Shown piece by piece: positions 1 to 9,637 of a stretch of DNA of 64,000 nucleotides. Source of the stretch: Selenomonadaceae bacterium (lineage in GTDB: Bacteria > Bacillota > Negativicutes > Selenomonadales > Selenomonadaceae); the NCBI GenBank assembly GCA_017527075.1, contig JAFXQM010000007.1, positions 62,001 to 126,000 on the forward strand, in the 5' to 3' direction. The notes beneath the pieces are model-generated. The model was not told the origin of the DNA. It saw only the letters and a list, made by a program, of their open reading frames with translations, and ran no database searches. Every line of letters starts with the position of its first letter. Position 1 is the first letter of the stretch. The position numbers and the translations under genes were made by a program.

Positions 1-1446
1 CATGAGCCAGCGGCGGTGAGTGATGCCGTTGGTTTTATTGTTGAACATGCGCGGCCAATATTCGTAGAAATCGTGGAGCGTGGTGGATTTGAGGATATCG
101 CTGTGAATGCGAGCGACGCCGTTGACCGAGTGCGAGCCGACAATCGCCAGGCGTGCCATGTGGACTTCGCCGCCTTCGATAATCGACATTGCGCGGAGCT
201 TTTCGACGTTGTTCGGGTAGCGCGCCCTGACATATTCGAGGTGACGGCGATTAACTTCGTCGATGACCATGTAAATGCGCGGCAGGAGCGTCTTGAACAT
301 ATCGACGGGCCATTTCTCCAAAGCTTCGGGCATAATCGTATGGTTCGTGTAAGCGACGACGCCGCGAGTAATCGTCCAAGCTTCGTTCCATTCAAGATTG
401 TGGTCGTCAATCAAAATCCTCATGAGTTCGGCGACGCAAAGTGCGGGGTGCGTGTCGTTAATGTGAATCGCAATTTTCTTGTCGAGTTCGCGAACGTTTC
501 CGCCCGAACGAACGAAATGACGGATAATGCTTTGCGTGCCCGCCGAGACCAGGAAGTACTCTTGAATCAGGCGCATGCGCTTGCCTTCGCTGGAGCTGTC
601 GTCGGGGTAAAGGTACTCGGTGATACTCTCAACGAAATTGCGGTATTCATTTTTGGCGCGCATTTGCTCGTGCGTCAACATGCCGTAATCGGAGAAGTCG
701 CGATTAACTTCGGCGTTCCAAAGTCGGAGAGTGTTGACGGTTTTGTTGTGGTAGCCGACAATCGGCACGTCGTAAGGGACAGCCATGACGGTCATTGCGT
801 TTTCGTGGACGAGTTTAAGCGAGCCGTCGGGTTGCTCCTTCATGTAAGCGTTGCCGTTGAATTTGACGTTGATGGATTTGTCGGGCTTGCGATATTCCCA
901 AGCGAAACCGTCGCGCAACCAGTTGTCGGGAATTTCAACCTGCTGCCCTTGAATGATTTTTTGTTCAAACAAACCGTACTGGTAACGGATGGAGCAGCCG
1001 TGGCCGGGCAAACGGTGCGCCGCGAGCGAATCGATAAAGCACGCCGCCAAACGACCGAGACCGCCGTTGCCGAGACCTGCGTCGGGTTCTTCCTCATAAA
1101 TGTCGTCGAGGTTCAAGTCGAGGTCTTCGAGGACTTCGCGGAAGGCTTCGTCGATTCCGAGGTTGATGAGATTCGCCTTGAGCAGACGCCCCATCAAAAA
1201 TTCAATCGAGAAATAGTAAACCTGTTTTTCCTGCCTGTCCATGTAGGCGCGATTGGTTTTTATCCAGTTTTCGGAAATGACCTGCTTGGCGACCGCCGCG
1301 ACCGTTTTGTAAATTTCGTTCATCGGCAGTTCGTGAACGTCGCGCCCGAACATGATGTGCGCCGAGCTGATAAAGCGAGCCTTCAGCGTTTCTTTGAGCT
1401 TTTCGTACTCCCTGCTGTGGGTTGTTTTGTTTGCATCCTTTGCCAA
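1..1446 (-). CDS. glgP: Glycogen/starch phosphorylase, C-terminal part outside window
   Basis: Releases glucose-1-phosphate from glycogen in the cytoplasm (GT35 family, PLP enzyme). Reading the minus strand gives 482 codons open to the left edge. Recognisable phosphorylase blocks include SSAHIMFGRDVHELPMNE near residue 20, YYFSIEFLMGR, GLGNGGLGRLAACFIDS, HGCSIRYQYGLFEQ, and IHINDTHPALCVAELMR. The PLP lysine region lies beyond the window. The start is a TTG at 1444-1446 chosen because GGAGGA lies 6 nt upstream and no ATG is better placed. It is the third gene of a glgC-glgD-glgP order, typical of Firmicutes glycogen operons, with about 230 bp between glgD and glgP holding a hairpin and a repeat. 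Family identity is secure; which alpha-glucan it prefers cannot be told. Confidence 0.95.
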   Translation of the reverse strand, partial: MAKDANKTTHSREYEKLKETLKARFISSAHIMFGRDVHELPMNEIYKTVAAVAKQVISENWIKTNRAYMDRQEKQVYYFSIEFLMGRLLKANLINLGIDEAFREVLEDLDLNLDDIYEEEPDAGLGNGGLGRLAACFIDSLAAHRLPGHGCSIRYQYGLFEQKIIQGQQVEIPDNWLRDGFAWEYRKPDKSINVKFNGNAYMKEQPDGSLKLVHENAMTVMAVPYDVPIVGYHNKTVNTLRLWNAEVNRDFSDYGMLTHEQMRAKNEYRNFVESITEYLYPDDSSSEGKRMRLIQEYFLVSAGTQSIIRHFVRSGGNVRELDKKIAIHINDTHPALCVAELMRILIDDHNLEWNEAWTITRGVVAYTNHTIMPEALEKWPVDMFKTLLPRIYMVIDEVNRRHLEYVRARYPNNVEKLRAMSIIEGGEVHMARLAIVGSHSVNGVARIHSDILKSTTLHDFYEYWPRMFNNKTNGITHRRWLM

Positions 1447-1555
1447 GTGTATTCCTCCTTTTTTGCGTGCTTGATGTAATTCTGAATGTCATTTTATCAA
1501 ATGGAAGGCTGATTGGCAATATTGATTATGGAACCATAACCGCAGAAACGGCGAA

Positions 1556-1591
1556 TTCTTACGCCGGGGCAAGTTATCCCGCAGGTAAGAA
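1556..1591. other. Imperfect hairpin between glgD and glgP
   Basis: TTCTTAC (1556-1562) pairs with GTAAGAA (1585-1591), with CGGG/CCCG inside. There is no T-run, so it is not a standard terminator. It lies in the leader of glgP and could affect mRNA stability or processing. The remaining gap 1447-1673 otherwise holds only the AATTAGG repeat. Confidence 0.4.
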
Positions 1592-1603
1592 TCCGCCGCT
1601 GTC

Positions 1604-1640
1604 TTCAATTAGGAATTTGGAATTAGGAATTAGGAATGAA
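1604..1640. repeat. AATTAGGAATT dispersed repeat (family 1)
   Basis: Three tandem-like units of AATTAGGAATT with one TTTGG variant, followed by CTTGTCCCT units. The same short motif recurs at 38371-38402, 53043-53120 and 55299-55381, always between genes or at gene ends. Confidence 0.8.
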
Positions 1641-1673
1641 CTTGTCCCTTGTCCCTATTCCCTTGTCCCTCAG

Positions 1674-2783
1674 TTAGATTCTTGCTTTCTTGGTGACAAT
1701 GTAAGGATAATTCTCCGCGCCTTTGAGCCAGCGATTTTTGGTGATGATAACTTCTTTGTCGCAGATGACGTTTTCGACGCGAGCACCTTCCTGAACGTCG
1801 CAACGCTGCATGAGGATGGAGTCTTTGACGACCGCCCCTTTGCCGACGATGACGCCGCGGAAGATAATGCTGTTCTCAACCGTGCCGCGAATCTCGCAGC
1901 CGTTGGCGATGAGCGAGTTTTTGACGTTTGCAGTCTCTTTGTATTGAACGGGAACTTCGTCCTTGACCTTCGTGAAAATCGGGCGGTCGGGGTTCATGAA
2001 GAGTTCTTCCCAAACTTCGGGCTTGAGGCAGTCGCGGTTGGCGGCGTAATATTCCATGGTGGAGTTGATGTGGGCGACGTAGCCTTCGTGTTTGTATGCG
2101 CTGATTTTGAATTCGTGAGCGTGACGGATGAGAGCGTCGAGGAGGAAGTCTTGACCGCCGCGTTCGTAAGACGATTTGACGATGTAAGCAAACGTCGGGA
2201 CGGGCATGAGGTATGCGCCCATGACGTCTTTTTGACCGGCTTTGATTGCGGGAACTTCCGCCAAGTCGGTGACGATTCCGTTGGTGCTGGTCTCAATGAC
2301 AACGCTCTTGCCCGCGCGGTCGATTTGCGCCTTGGAATAAACCATGGTGATGTCCGCGCCGCTGTCTTTGTGGAACTGCAGAACTTTTTCGAAGTCGATG
2401 TTGTAAATGTAGCTGGCGTTGGTCAAGAGGACGTATTGTCTGCCGCTGAGTTCGGCGAAGTCGAGGTTGGCATAGATATCTTTGAGGTCGCCCTTGCGCG
2501 AGTCATTGTCGGGCAGCGCGGCGGGCAAATAGGTCAAGCCGTCGCGGCGGCGAGCCAAATCCCAATCTTTACCGGAGCGGATGTGGTCGAGCACTGCGCG
2601 GGAGAAATCGGGGAGCAGGAGCCCGACGACGCTCATGCCGGAGTTGACCATGTTGGAAATTGCGAAGTCGACGAGACGATAACGCCCCGCGAACGGCAGA
2701 GCCTCAACCGCACGAGTGGCCGCCAATTCTCTAATCAGACTGTTGCCTTCCTGAAGATTTATAATCCCCACTACTTGTTTCAA
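1674..2783 (-). CDS. glgD: GlgD, regulatory-type subunit of ADP-glucose pyrophosphorylase
   Basis: 369 aa nucleotidyltransferase-fold protein paralogous to the GlgC encoded just upstream. The N-terminus (VVGIINLQEG, FAGRYRLVDFAISNMVNSG) aligns with GlgC but lacks the GGxGxRL substrate loop, which is the usual mark of the GlgD subunit found in Firmicutes. The C-terminus carries left-handed beta-helix hexapeptides (GCEIRGTVENSIIFRGVIVG). It is expected to form a heterotetramer with GlgC and raise its activity (family knowledge). The ATG is preceded by a purine-rich GGTGCTTTG. It follows glgC by 49 bp on the same strand and would be co-transcribed. Confidence 0.93.
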   Translation of the reverse strand: MKQVVGIINLQEGNSLIRELAATRAVEALPFAGRYRLVDFAISNMVNSGMSVVGLLLPDFSRAVLDHIRSGKDWDLARRRDGLTYLPAALPDNDSRKGDLKDIYANLDFAELSGRQYVLLTNASYIYNIDFEKVLQFHKDSGADITMVYSKAQIDRAGKSVVIETSTNGIVTDLAEVPAIKAGQKDVMGAYLMPVPTFAYIVKSSYERGGQDFLLDALIRHAHEFKISAYKHEGYVAHINSTMEYYAANRDCLKPEVWEELFMNPDRPIFTKVKDEVPVQYKETANVKNSLIANGCEIRGTVENSIIFRGVIVGKGAVVKDSILMQRCDVQEGARVENVICDKEVIITKNRWLKGAENYPYIVTKKARI

Positions 2784-2799
2784 TTCAAAGCACCTCCGA

Positions 2800-2826
2800 T
2801 GGTAGCTGTTAGCTTCAAGCTCGTAG
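2800..2826. repeat. AGCTgttAGCTT dispersed repeat (family 2), short copy
   Basis: A short run of AGCTGTTAGCTTCAAGC between glgC and glgD. It belongs to the same kind of simple repeat as 47121-47195, 50740-50808 and 60232-60310. Confidence 0.6.
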
Positions 2827-2832
2827 CTTTAA

Positions 2833-3966
2833 TCACGCGGTGACGACTGCGCCTTCGGGGACGACGAAAATTTCGCCCTCTTTGCCTTCGACCTTCGCGC
2901 CCGCTTTAATGACGGCGTCCTGAGCGATAATGGCGTAGTTGACGACCGCGCCCTCTTCGATGACCGCCGACGGGAGAACGACCGAGTTGGTGACCTTCGC
3001 GCCTTTGCCGACGCGCACGCCCTGGAAGATGACGCATTTTTCAACGTCGCCCTCAATCTTCGCGCCCTCGTTAATCATTGCCTGCTTGACTGTGGCGTAG
3101 GGGCCGACGAAGTGCGGAGGCAGCGACGGGTTGGAGGAGTAAACTTTTTGGTCGCCTTTGAGGTCGAAGGGCGGCTGGTCTTGGAGCAAATCCATATTTG
3201 CCTGCCAGAGGCTTTCAATCGTTCCGACATCTTTCCAATAGCCGTCGAACGCGTAGGAGAACATGCGCGCGCCGTCCGCCAGCATTTTCGGAATCAGGTC
3301 GTTGCCGAAGTCATGCGTTGAATCTTCTTTCACGCCGTCTTCTTCGAGATACTTTTTGAGGAAGGGTTTCGAGAAAATGTAAATGCCCATCGAGGCGAGG
3401 TTGGATTTGGGTTCTTTCGGTTTTTCCTGGAACTCGGTAATGCGACCGGTCTCTTTGTCGGTGACCATGATACCGAAGCGCGGAGCCTCTTCCCAAGAAA
3501 CTTCGAAGACGCCGATTGTGACGTCCGCGTTGTTCATCTTGTGAGCTTTGAGCATCCACGAATAGTCCATGGTGTAGATGTGGTCACCGGAGAGAATGAG
3601 CACGTAGTCGGGGTCCGCCAAGTCGATGAAGTTGAGGTTCTGATAGATAGCGTCCGCCGTGCCGCGGTACCAGTCGGCGCCTTTTTCGCGCGCATAAGGA
3701 GGAAGGATGAACACGCCGCCGCCCGTGCGGTCGAGATCCCACGAGCTGCCGGAGCCCAAATAGTTATGAAGTTCGAGCGGCTTATACTGAGTGAGCACGC
3801 CAACTTTCTCAATGCCCGAATTTGCACAGTTAGAGAGCGGGAAGTCGATGATGCGATACTTTCCGCCGAACGGTACTGCCGGCTTCGCAACGGTTTTCGT
3901 CAAGGCCTTGAGGCGGCTGCCCTGCCCGCCGGCCAATATCATTGCCAAGCACTCTGTCTTTCTCAT
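2833..3966 (-). CDS. glgC: Glucose-1-phosphate adenylyltransferase (ADP-glucose pyrophosphorylase)
   Basis: Makes ADP-glucose from ATP and glucose-1-phosphate, the committed step of glycogen synthesis. 377 aa, the usual length of Firmicutes GlgC. Visible motifs: [16 protein letters not shown] with the substrate-binding loop at residues 9-20, [19 protein letters not shown], the catalytic-region [15 protein letters not shown], and [20 protein letters not shown]. The last third is a beta-helix ([17 protein letters not shown]). The start ATG follows a GGGGGGATTATTCT Shine-Dalgarno. It is first in the glgC-glgD-glgP order and probably has its own promoter in 3970-4030. Allosteric effectors cannot be read from the sequence. 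Confidence 0.97.
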   Translation of the reverse strand: MRKTECLAMILAGGQGSRLKALTKTVAKPAVPFGGKYRIIDFPLSNCANSGIEKVGVLTQYKPLELHNYLGSGSSWDLDRTGGGVFILPPYAREKGADWYRGTADAIYQNLNFIDLADPDYVLILSGDHIYTMDYSWMLKAHKMNNADVTIGVFEVSWEEAPRFGIMVTDKETGRITEFQEKPKEPKSNLASMGIYIFSKPFLKKYLEEDGVKEDSTHDFGNDLIPKMLADGARMFSYAFDGYWKDVGTIESLWQANMDLLQDQPPFDLKGDQKVYSSNPSLPPHFVGPYATVKQAMINEGAKIEGDVEKCVIFQGVRVGKGAKVTNSVVLPSAVIEEGAVVNYAIIAQDAVIKAGAKVEGKEGEIFVVPEGAVVTA

Positions 3967-4101
3967 AGAATAATCCCCCCTGAACGAAATACAATGCCTC
4001 CAAACTTCCGAAGCAACGCTTCATTAACCAGCCTTTTCTACGTGCCCTTGCTTTTTCCTGCCCAAAATTTCAGAAAAATTTTTAAGCTCGCGCGCGGAAA
4101 A

Positions 4102-4130
4102 TTGACATTTATTTTTCCGCGAATTATTCT
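4102..4130 (+). promoter_or_regulatory. Sigma-70 type promoter of the first GT41 block
   Basis: TTGACA (4102-4107), 17-bp spacer, TATTCT (4125-4130), about 40 bp before the first glycosyltransferase start. The region 3970-4100 must also hold the divergent glgC promoter. Confidence 0.65.
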
Positions 4131-4170
4131 TTAGGAACTGAAAAATTTTTTTGGAGGGGAGCAAACGGCA

Positions 4171-5727
4171 ATGACCGCTCAAGAACTTTATAAGGAAGCG
4201 TGCGCACTGCACAGGGCAAAAAATTATGACGCGACGTTCAAAATCATTGACGAGATAAAAAAGCTCGACCCGAACTTCAAGCGCGCTTATTACTTGGAAG
4301 CGTGGACGTGGGGAGACCTCGGCAACAAGGTCAAAGAGTATTACGCGCTGGAAAAAATTTTGCCGCTCCTCAATTTCTCTTCGCCCGAAGAAAAAAATTT
4401 CGCCGCCGAAGTTTTATCGCACATGGGGGACGCTTGCACGGTTTTGGGTTTGCAGAACGAGGGCAAAGATTTTTATTTGCTTGCCGTAAAAATGTTTGGT
4501 TATTCGGAAACTGAACAGGTGATTGCCTCTTTGCTTTTCCGAGAAAATATGCGCGAAGACTCCACGCTCGAATCTTTCCGCGCGCTTTACGACGAGTACA
4601 AAAAAATTTTGGCGGACATCAAACCTTTCCCGAAAAAATTTTACGCGCACGAAAAAATTCGCGTGGGCTTTCTTTCCGCCGATTTTCACAAGCATCCGAT
4701 GATTAACCAAACTTGGGCGTTGCTCACTCGCCTCGATAAAAATTTTTTCGCGACGTATTTTTACTCGAACAGCAAAACCAACGACGACATCACAAAAGAG
4801 TTACGCGCGAGTGCCGACGGCTGGCGAGATATTTTTGACTTGACGGACGAGGCAGCGGCACGTTTGATTCGCGACGACGAAATTGACATTCTCTTTGACT
4901 TGAGCGGATACACGATAGGCAGCCGTCTGCGCGCGGCGGCGTATCATCCCGCCTCCGTGCAGCTGTCGGGCATCGGTTACATGAACAGCACCGGCCTCGA
5001 CTGCTTCGATTATTTTTTGTCCGACGAAACTTGCGCGGGCGACGAAAATTTTTTCTCCGAGAAAGTTCTCAAGCTCCCGCACAGTCATTTTTGCCACGAG
5101 CCGTCGACGAGTCTTGAGCCCGCTCCTTTCCCGCCGTGCCTGAAAAATAATTTCGTGACGTTCGGCAGTTTCAATCAGCTTCAAAAGATAACCGACTCGA
5201 TTTTGCGCGCGTGGAAAAAAATTTTGGAGGCCGTGCCCGACTCTCACTTGCTCCTCAAGAATAAAATCCTCGACACGGACGACGGAAAAAAATTCGTCGG
5301 CGGACGCCTGAAAGATTTGGGCTTCGACGTGGCACGGGTGGAGATGCGCGGCGTTTCGTCGGACTGGCTCGCGCAATATGCCGACATGGACATCGCGCTG
5401 GACACTTTCCCGTACACGGGCGGCGTGACGACCTGCGAGGCTCTTTACATGGGCGTGCCCGTCGTCAGCCTTTACGGCCAACGTCACGGCTCGCGCTTCG
5501 GCTTGAGCATTTTAAAAAACGTCGGGCTGGAGGAGCTGGCGGTTGCCTCTTACGAAGAATACATTGCCCGCGCGGTCATGCTCGCCGGTGATTGGGAGCT
5601 CTTGACTTTGCTCAGAAAAAATCTTCGCGGCATGATGAAAAATTCTCCGCTGATGGATTGGAAACTTTACCTCAGCGAAATTCAAGCCGCGTTCAGAAAA
5701 ATTTTGGAGGAAAGCAAACGGCAATGA
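4171..5727 (+). CDS. SPINDLY/OGT-like GT41 glycosyltransferase, copy 1 (one TPR unit)
   Basis: 518 aa. The N-terminal 130 residues are TPR-like helices (LYKEACALHRAKNYDATFKI, RAYYLEAWTWGDLG). From about residue 160 the GT41 catalytic part begins with KIRVGFLSADFHKHP, then DILFDLSGYT, HPASVQLSGIGYMNSTGLDCF, FGSFNQLQKITDSILRAW and DIALDTFPYTGGVTTCEALY. The lysine in FNQLQKI lines up with the UDP-binding Lys of human OGT (K842 in CSFNQLYKI). The family moves sugar from a nucleotide sugar onto Ser/Thr or Asn of proteins; donor and acceptor are unknown here. Surface or flagellar proteins are plausible targets, but no flagellin gene is in view. The start has TTGGAGGGGAG upstream. The stop overlaps the next start as ATGA, so the block is translationally coupled. 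Confidence 0.85.
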   Translation: MTAQELYKEACALHRAKNYDATFKIIDEIKKLDPNFKRAYYLEAWTWGDLGNKVKEYYALEKILPLLNFSSPEEKNFAAEVLSHMGDACTVLGLQNEGKDFYLLAVKMFGYSETEQVIASLLFRENMREDSTLESFRALYDEYKKILADIKPFPKKFYAHEKIRVGFLSADFHKHPMINQTWALLTRLDKNFFATYFYSNSKTNDDITKELRASADGWRDIFDLTDEAAARLIRDDEIDILFDLSGYTIGSRLRAAAYHPASVQLSGIGYMNSTGLDCFDYFLSDETCAGDENFFSEKVLKLPHSHFCHEPSTSLEPAPFPPCLKNNFVTFGSFNQLQKITDSILRAWKKILEAVPDSHLLLKNKILDTDDGKKFVGGRLKDLGFDVARVEMRGVSSDWLAQYADMDIALDTFPYTGGVTTCEALYMGVPVVSLYGQRHGSRFGLSILKNVGLEELAVASYEEYIARAVMLAGDWELLTLLRKNLRGMMKNSPLMDWKLYLSEIQAAFRKILEESKRQ

Positions 5728-7772
5728 CTGTTCAAGAACTTTATGATGAGGCGTGCGCACTGCACAGGGAAAAAAATTTCGACGCCGTGTTGAAAATCCT
5801 CGACGAGATAAAAAGGCGCGACCCGAAATTCAAGCGCGCTTATTACTTGGAGGCGTGGACGTGGGAACTGCTCGGCGATTCCGAGAAAAAAATTCAGGCC
5901 TTGGAAAAAATTTTGCCGCTCCTCAATTTCTCTTCGCCTGAAGAAAAAAAATTCGCCGAAGAAATTTTGCAGCGCGTCTACTCGGCGGCGTGTGAGCAGT
6001 ACAACAAAAAAAATTTCGCCGCGGCTTTGAAACTCCTCGACGAAATAAAAAAGCGCGACCCGAAATTCAAGCGCGCTTATTACTTGGAGGCAAAGGCTTG
6101 GAACGGCCTCGGTGACTCCGAGAAAAAATTTCGTGCGCTGGAAAAAATTTTGCCGCTGTTGGATTTCTCCGCGCCCGAAGAAAAAAATTTTGCCGAAGAA
6201 ATTTTGTGGCTCGTCTACTCGGCGGCGCAGGAGCAACTTGAAAAGAAAAATTTCGCTGCGGTCTTCAAACTCCTCGACGAGATAAAAAGGCGTGACCCGA
6301 CGTTCAGGGCGGCTTATTACTTGGAGGCGCGAACGTGGGATTCGCTCGGCAACTTCGTCAAAGAATATTACGCGCTGGAAAAAATTTTGCCGCTCCTCAA
6401 TTTCTCCGCGCCCGAAGAAAAAAATTTTGCCGCCGAAGTTTTATTCCACCTGGGGGAAGCCTGCGCCGAGTTGTGTCTGTTGGATGAGGCGAAAAATTTT
6501 TGGATGTTGGTCACAAAAATCCTCAGCCCGCCGCAAACCGAACAAGTGCTCAACTCTTTGATTTTCCGAGAGAATTTGCGCGAAGACTCCACGCCCGAAT
6601 CTTTCCGCGCGCTTTACGACGAATACAAAAAATTTTTGGCGGACGTCAAACCTTTCCCGAAAAAATTTTATGCGCACAAAAAAATTCGCGTGGGTTTTCT
6701 CTCCACCGGCTTTTATTCCCATGCCGTGATTGTTCAATCGCGCTCGTTGCTCACTCACCTCGACAAAAATTTTTTCGAAACTTATTTTTACTCGGCGCGG
6801 AAGAAAAAAGATTTTGTCACGGAGCAGTTGCGCGCGACGGCCGACGGCTGGCGAGATATTTTTGACTTGACGGACGCGGACGCGGCGAAGTTGATTCGTG
6901 ACGACGAGATTGACATCCTCTTCGACTTGGACGGATACACGCGGGGCAATCGTCTGCGCGCGGCGGCGTATCGTCCCGCCTCCGTGCAAATGTCCGGCAT
7001 TGGTTACGTGAACAGCACCGGCCTCGACTGCTTCGATTATTTTTTGTCGGATGAAACTTGCGCGGGCGACGAAAATTTTTTCACGGAAAAACTTATCAAG
7101 CTCCCGCACAGTCATTTCTGCCACGAGCCGACGACAAAATTTGAGCCCGCCGAATTTCCGCCGTGTGTGAAAAATAATTTCGTGACGTTCGGCAGTTTCA
7201 ATCAATTTCAAAAGATAACCGACTCGATTTTACGCGCGTGGAAAAAAATTTTGGACGCGGTGCCCTCCTCGCGCCTGCTCCTCAAGACAAAAATTTTTAA
7301 CACGGACGACGGGAAAAATTTCGTCGGCGAACGGCTGAAGGGTTTCGGCTTCGACCTCGGACGAGTGGAAATGCGCGGCTTCTCAAATCAGTATTTTCTT
7401 GAATATGCCGACGTGGACATCGCGCTGGACACTTTTCCTTACACGGGCGGCGTGACGACCTGCGAGGCTCTTTACATGGGCGTGCCCGTCGTCAGCCTTT
7501 ACGGGCAACGCCACGGCTCGCGCTTCGGCTTGAGCATTTTAAAAAATATCGGGCTGGAGGAGCTGGCGGTTGCCTCTTACGACGAATACATTGCCCGCGC
7601 CGTCATGCTCGCCGGTGATTGGGAACTGCTCACGCTGCTCAGAAAAAATTTGCGCCCGATGATGAAAAAATCTCCGCTGATGGATTCGGAACTTTACCTG
7701 CAAGAAATTCAAGCCGCGTTCAAAAAAATTTTGGAGGAAAGCAAACGCGATGAACGTTCAAGAACTTTATGA
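5724..7772 (+). CDS. SPINDLY/OGT-like GT41 glycosyltransferase, copy 2 (three TPR units)
   Basis: 682 aa from the ATG that overlaps the previous stop (ATGA) with TTTTGGAGGAAAGC upstream; an in-frame start farther upstream would lie inside copy 1. Same design as copy 1, but the N-terminal helical unit of 79 residues (each containing LDEIKKRDPKFKRAYYLEA-type sequence, ALEKILPLL and APEEKNFAEEIL) occurs three times in tandem. The GT41 domain keeps GFLSTGFYSHA, DLDGYTRGNRLRAAAYRPAS, FGSFNQFQKI and DTFPYTGGVTTCEALYMG. The C-terminus reads through to KRDERSRTL, so it overlaps the next gene by 23 bp, unlike the KRQ end of copy 1. The substrate is unknown. Extra TPR units should lengthen the acceptor-binding superhelix (inference from OGT structure). 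Confidence 0.85.
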   Translation: MTVQELYDEACALHREKNFDAVLKILDEIKRRDPKFKRAYYLEAWTWELLGDSEKKIQALEKILPLLNFSSPEEKKFAEEILQRVYSAACEQYNKKNFAAALKLLDEIKKRDPKFKRAYYLEAKAWNGLGDSEKKFRALEKILPLLDFSAPEEKNFAEEILWLVYSAAQEQLEKKNFAAVFKLLDEIKRRDPTFRAAYYLEARTWDSLGNFVKEYYALEKILPLLNFSAPEEKNFAAEVLFHLGEACAELCLLDEAKNFWMLVTKILSPPQTEQVLNSLIFRENLREDSTPESFRALYDEYKKFLADVKPFPKKFYAHKKIRVGFLSTGFYSHAVIVQSRSLLTHLDKNFFETYFYSARKKKDFVTEQLRATADGWRDIFDLTDADAAKLIRDDEIDILFDLDGYTRGNRLRAAAYRPASVQMSGIGYVNSTGLDCFDYFLSDETCAGDENFFTEKLIKLPHSHFCHEPTTKFEPAEFPPCVKNNFVTFGSFNQFQKITDSILRAWKKILDAVPSSRLLLKTKIFNTDDGKNFVGERLKGFGFDLGRVEMRGFSNQYFLEYADVDIALDTFPYTGGVTTCEALYMGVPVVSLYGQRHGSRFGLSILKNIGLEELAVASYDEYIARAVMLAGDWELLTLLRKNLRPMMKKSPLMDSELYLQEIQAAFKKILEESKRDERSRTL

Positions 7773-9555
7773 TGAGGCGTGCGAACTGCACAAGGCAAAA
7801 AATTTCGACGCGACTTTAAAAATCCTCGACGAAATAAAAAGGCGCGACCCGACTTTCAAGCGCGCTTATTACTTGGAGGCGTGGACGTGGGAGTGCCTCG
7901 GCGACTCCAAGAAAAAATTTCAGGCCTTGGAAAAAATTTTGCCGCTGTTGGATTTCTCCGCGCCTGAAGAAAAAAAATTCGCCGAAGAAATTTTGCAGCG
8001 CGTCTATCGGGCGGCGTGTGAACAATACAACAAAAAAAATTACGACGCGGCGTTGAAACTCCTCGACGAAATAAAAAGGTGTGACCCGAAATTCAAGCGC
8101 GCTTATTATCTGGAGGCGCAGGCGTGGGACGGTCTCGGCAACAGCGTCAGGCAATATTACGCCCTGGAAAAAATTTTGCCGCTCCTCGATTTCTCTTCGC
8201 CCGAAGAAAAAAATTTCGCCGCCGAAGTTTTATCGCTCATGGGTTATGCGTGTGGGCAACTGGGCTTGCTGAATGAGACCAAAGATTTTTACACGCTCGC
8301 CGTAAAATTTCTTCCTCCTTCAGAAAGATGGAAGGAGTTCGGCAACTTAATTGCCTGCGAAAATTTGCGCGAAAACTTGTCGGCCGATTACTTCCGCGCG
8401 CTTTACGACGAGTACAAAAAATTTTTCGCGGACATCAAACCCTTTCCGAGAAAATTTTACGCGCACAAAAAAATTCGCGTCGGATTTCTTTCCTCCGACT
8501 TTTGCAGCCATCCTGTGATTAACCAATCGTGGTCACTGTTGACTCGCCTCGACAAAAATTTTTTCGCGACGTATTTTTACTCGAACAATTCAAAGCCGGA
8601 TACAGTCACGAAGCAGTTGCGCGCGACGGCCGACGGCTGGCACGATATTCAAAATCTTTCGGACGCGGACGCGGCGAAATTGATTCGCGACGACGAAATT
8701 GACATTCTCTTTGACCTGAACGGGCACACGGGCGGCAATCGTTTGCGCGTGGCGGCGTATCATCCTGCTTCCGTGCAACTGTCGGGTATCGGCAGCGTGA
8801 ACAGCACGGGGCTCGACTGCTTCGATTATTTTTTGTCGGACGTGAACTGCGCGGGCGACGAAAATTATTTTGTTGAGAAACTCATCAAGCTCCCGCACAG
8901 TCATTTTTGCCACGAATCGACGGCGAAATTTGAGCCGGCTCCTTTTCCGCCGTGTGTGAAAAATAATTTCGTGACGTTCGGCAGTTTCAATCAATTCAAC
9001 AAGATGACCGAACCGATTTTGCGCGCGTGGAAAAAAATTTTGGACGCCGTGCCCGACTCCCGACTGCTCCTCAAGCACAAAGTTTTCGACGCGGACGATG
9101 GAAAAATTTTTATCGGCAGGCGGCTGAAGGATTTGGGTTTCGACCTGAAACGAGTGGAGATGCGCGGCGTTTCGTCGGATTGGCTCGCGCAATATGCCGA
9201 CGTGGACATCGCGCTGGACACTTTTCCTTACACGGGCGGCGTGACGACCTGCGAGGCTCTTTACATGGGCGTGCCCGTCGTCAGTCTTTACGGTGACAGA
9301 CACGGCTCGCGCTTCGGGCTCAGCATTTTAAAAAACGTCGGGCTTGAAGAATTGGCGGTTGCCTCTTACGACGAGTACATTGCCCGCGCGGTCATGCTTG
9401 CAAACGATTGGGAATTGCTTACGTTGCTCAGAAAAAATTTGCGCCCGATGATGAAAAATTCTCCGCTGATGGATTGGAAACTTTACCTCAGCGAAATTCA
9501 AGCCGCGTTTATAAAAATTCTTGACGAGCAAAAGAATTTGTACGCAAACGAGTAA
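7750..9555 (+). CDS. SPINDLY/OGT-like GT41 glycosyltransferase, copy 3 (two TPR units)
   Basis: 601 aa. Two 79-residue TPR-like units at the N-terminus, then a GT41 domain with KIRVGFLSSDFCSHPVINQS, DLNGHTGGNRLRVAAYHPAS, FGSFNQFNKMTEPILRAW and DIALDTFPYTGGVTTCEALY. The start ATG lies inside the 3' end of copy 2, with GGAGGAAAGC 7 nt upstream. It ends the plus-strand block and is followed by a strong terminator. The C-terminus (ILDEQKNLYANE) matches that of copy 4 on the other strand, so these two are close relatives. The glycosylation substrate is not deducible. Confidence 0.85.
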   Translation: MNVQELYDEACELHKAKNFDATLKILDEIKRRDPTFKRAYYLEAWTWECLGDSKKKFQALEKILPLLDFSAPEEKKFAEEILQRVYRAACEQYNKKNYDAALKLLDEIKRCDPKFKRAYYLEAQAWDGLGNSVRQYYALEKILPLLDFSSPEEKNFAAEVLSLMGYACGQLGLLNETKDFYTLAVKFLPPSERWKEFGNLIACENLRENLSADYFRALYDEYKKFFADIKPFPRKFYAHKKIRVGFLSSDFCSHPVINQSWSLLTRLDKNFFATYFYSNNSKPDTVTKQLRATADGWHDIQNLSDADAAKLIRDDEIDILFDLNGHTGGNRLRVAAYHPASVQLSGIGSVNSTGLDCFDYFLSDVNCAGDENYFVEKLIKLPHSHFCHESTAKFEPAPFPPCVKNNFVTFGSFNQFNKMTEPILRAWKKILDAVPDSRLLLKHKVFDADDGKIFIGRRLKDLGFDLKRVEMRGVSSDWLAQYADVDIALDTFPYTGGVTTCEALYMGVPVVSLYGDRHGSRFGLSILKNVGLEELAVASYDEYIARAVMLANDWELLTLLRKNLRPMMKNSPLMDWKLYLSEIQAAFIKILDEQKNLYANE

Positions 9556-9563
9556 AAAATTTT

Positions 9564-9593
9564 CCCTGCACAAATCGGCAGGGATTTTTTTTT
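9564..9593 (+). terminator. Rho-independent terminator after the GT41 plus block
   Basis: CCCTGC (9564-9569) pairs with GCAGGG (9578-9583), followed by a T9 run at 9585-9593. A TATAAT at 9608-9613 just downstream may be the -10 of the next gene; no good -35 is seen. Confidence 0.9.
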
Positions 9594-9637
9594 GGCGAAG
9601 GCTGTTGTATAATTTTTAAAAAACGGGAGGCGAAGTA

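Noticed and set aside
16-1479. Long open frame of 487 codons on plus
   Set aside because: It is antisense to glgP, whose minus-strand translation has many phosphorylase motifs; the plus frame has none and no ribosome site.
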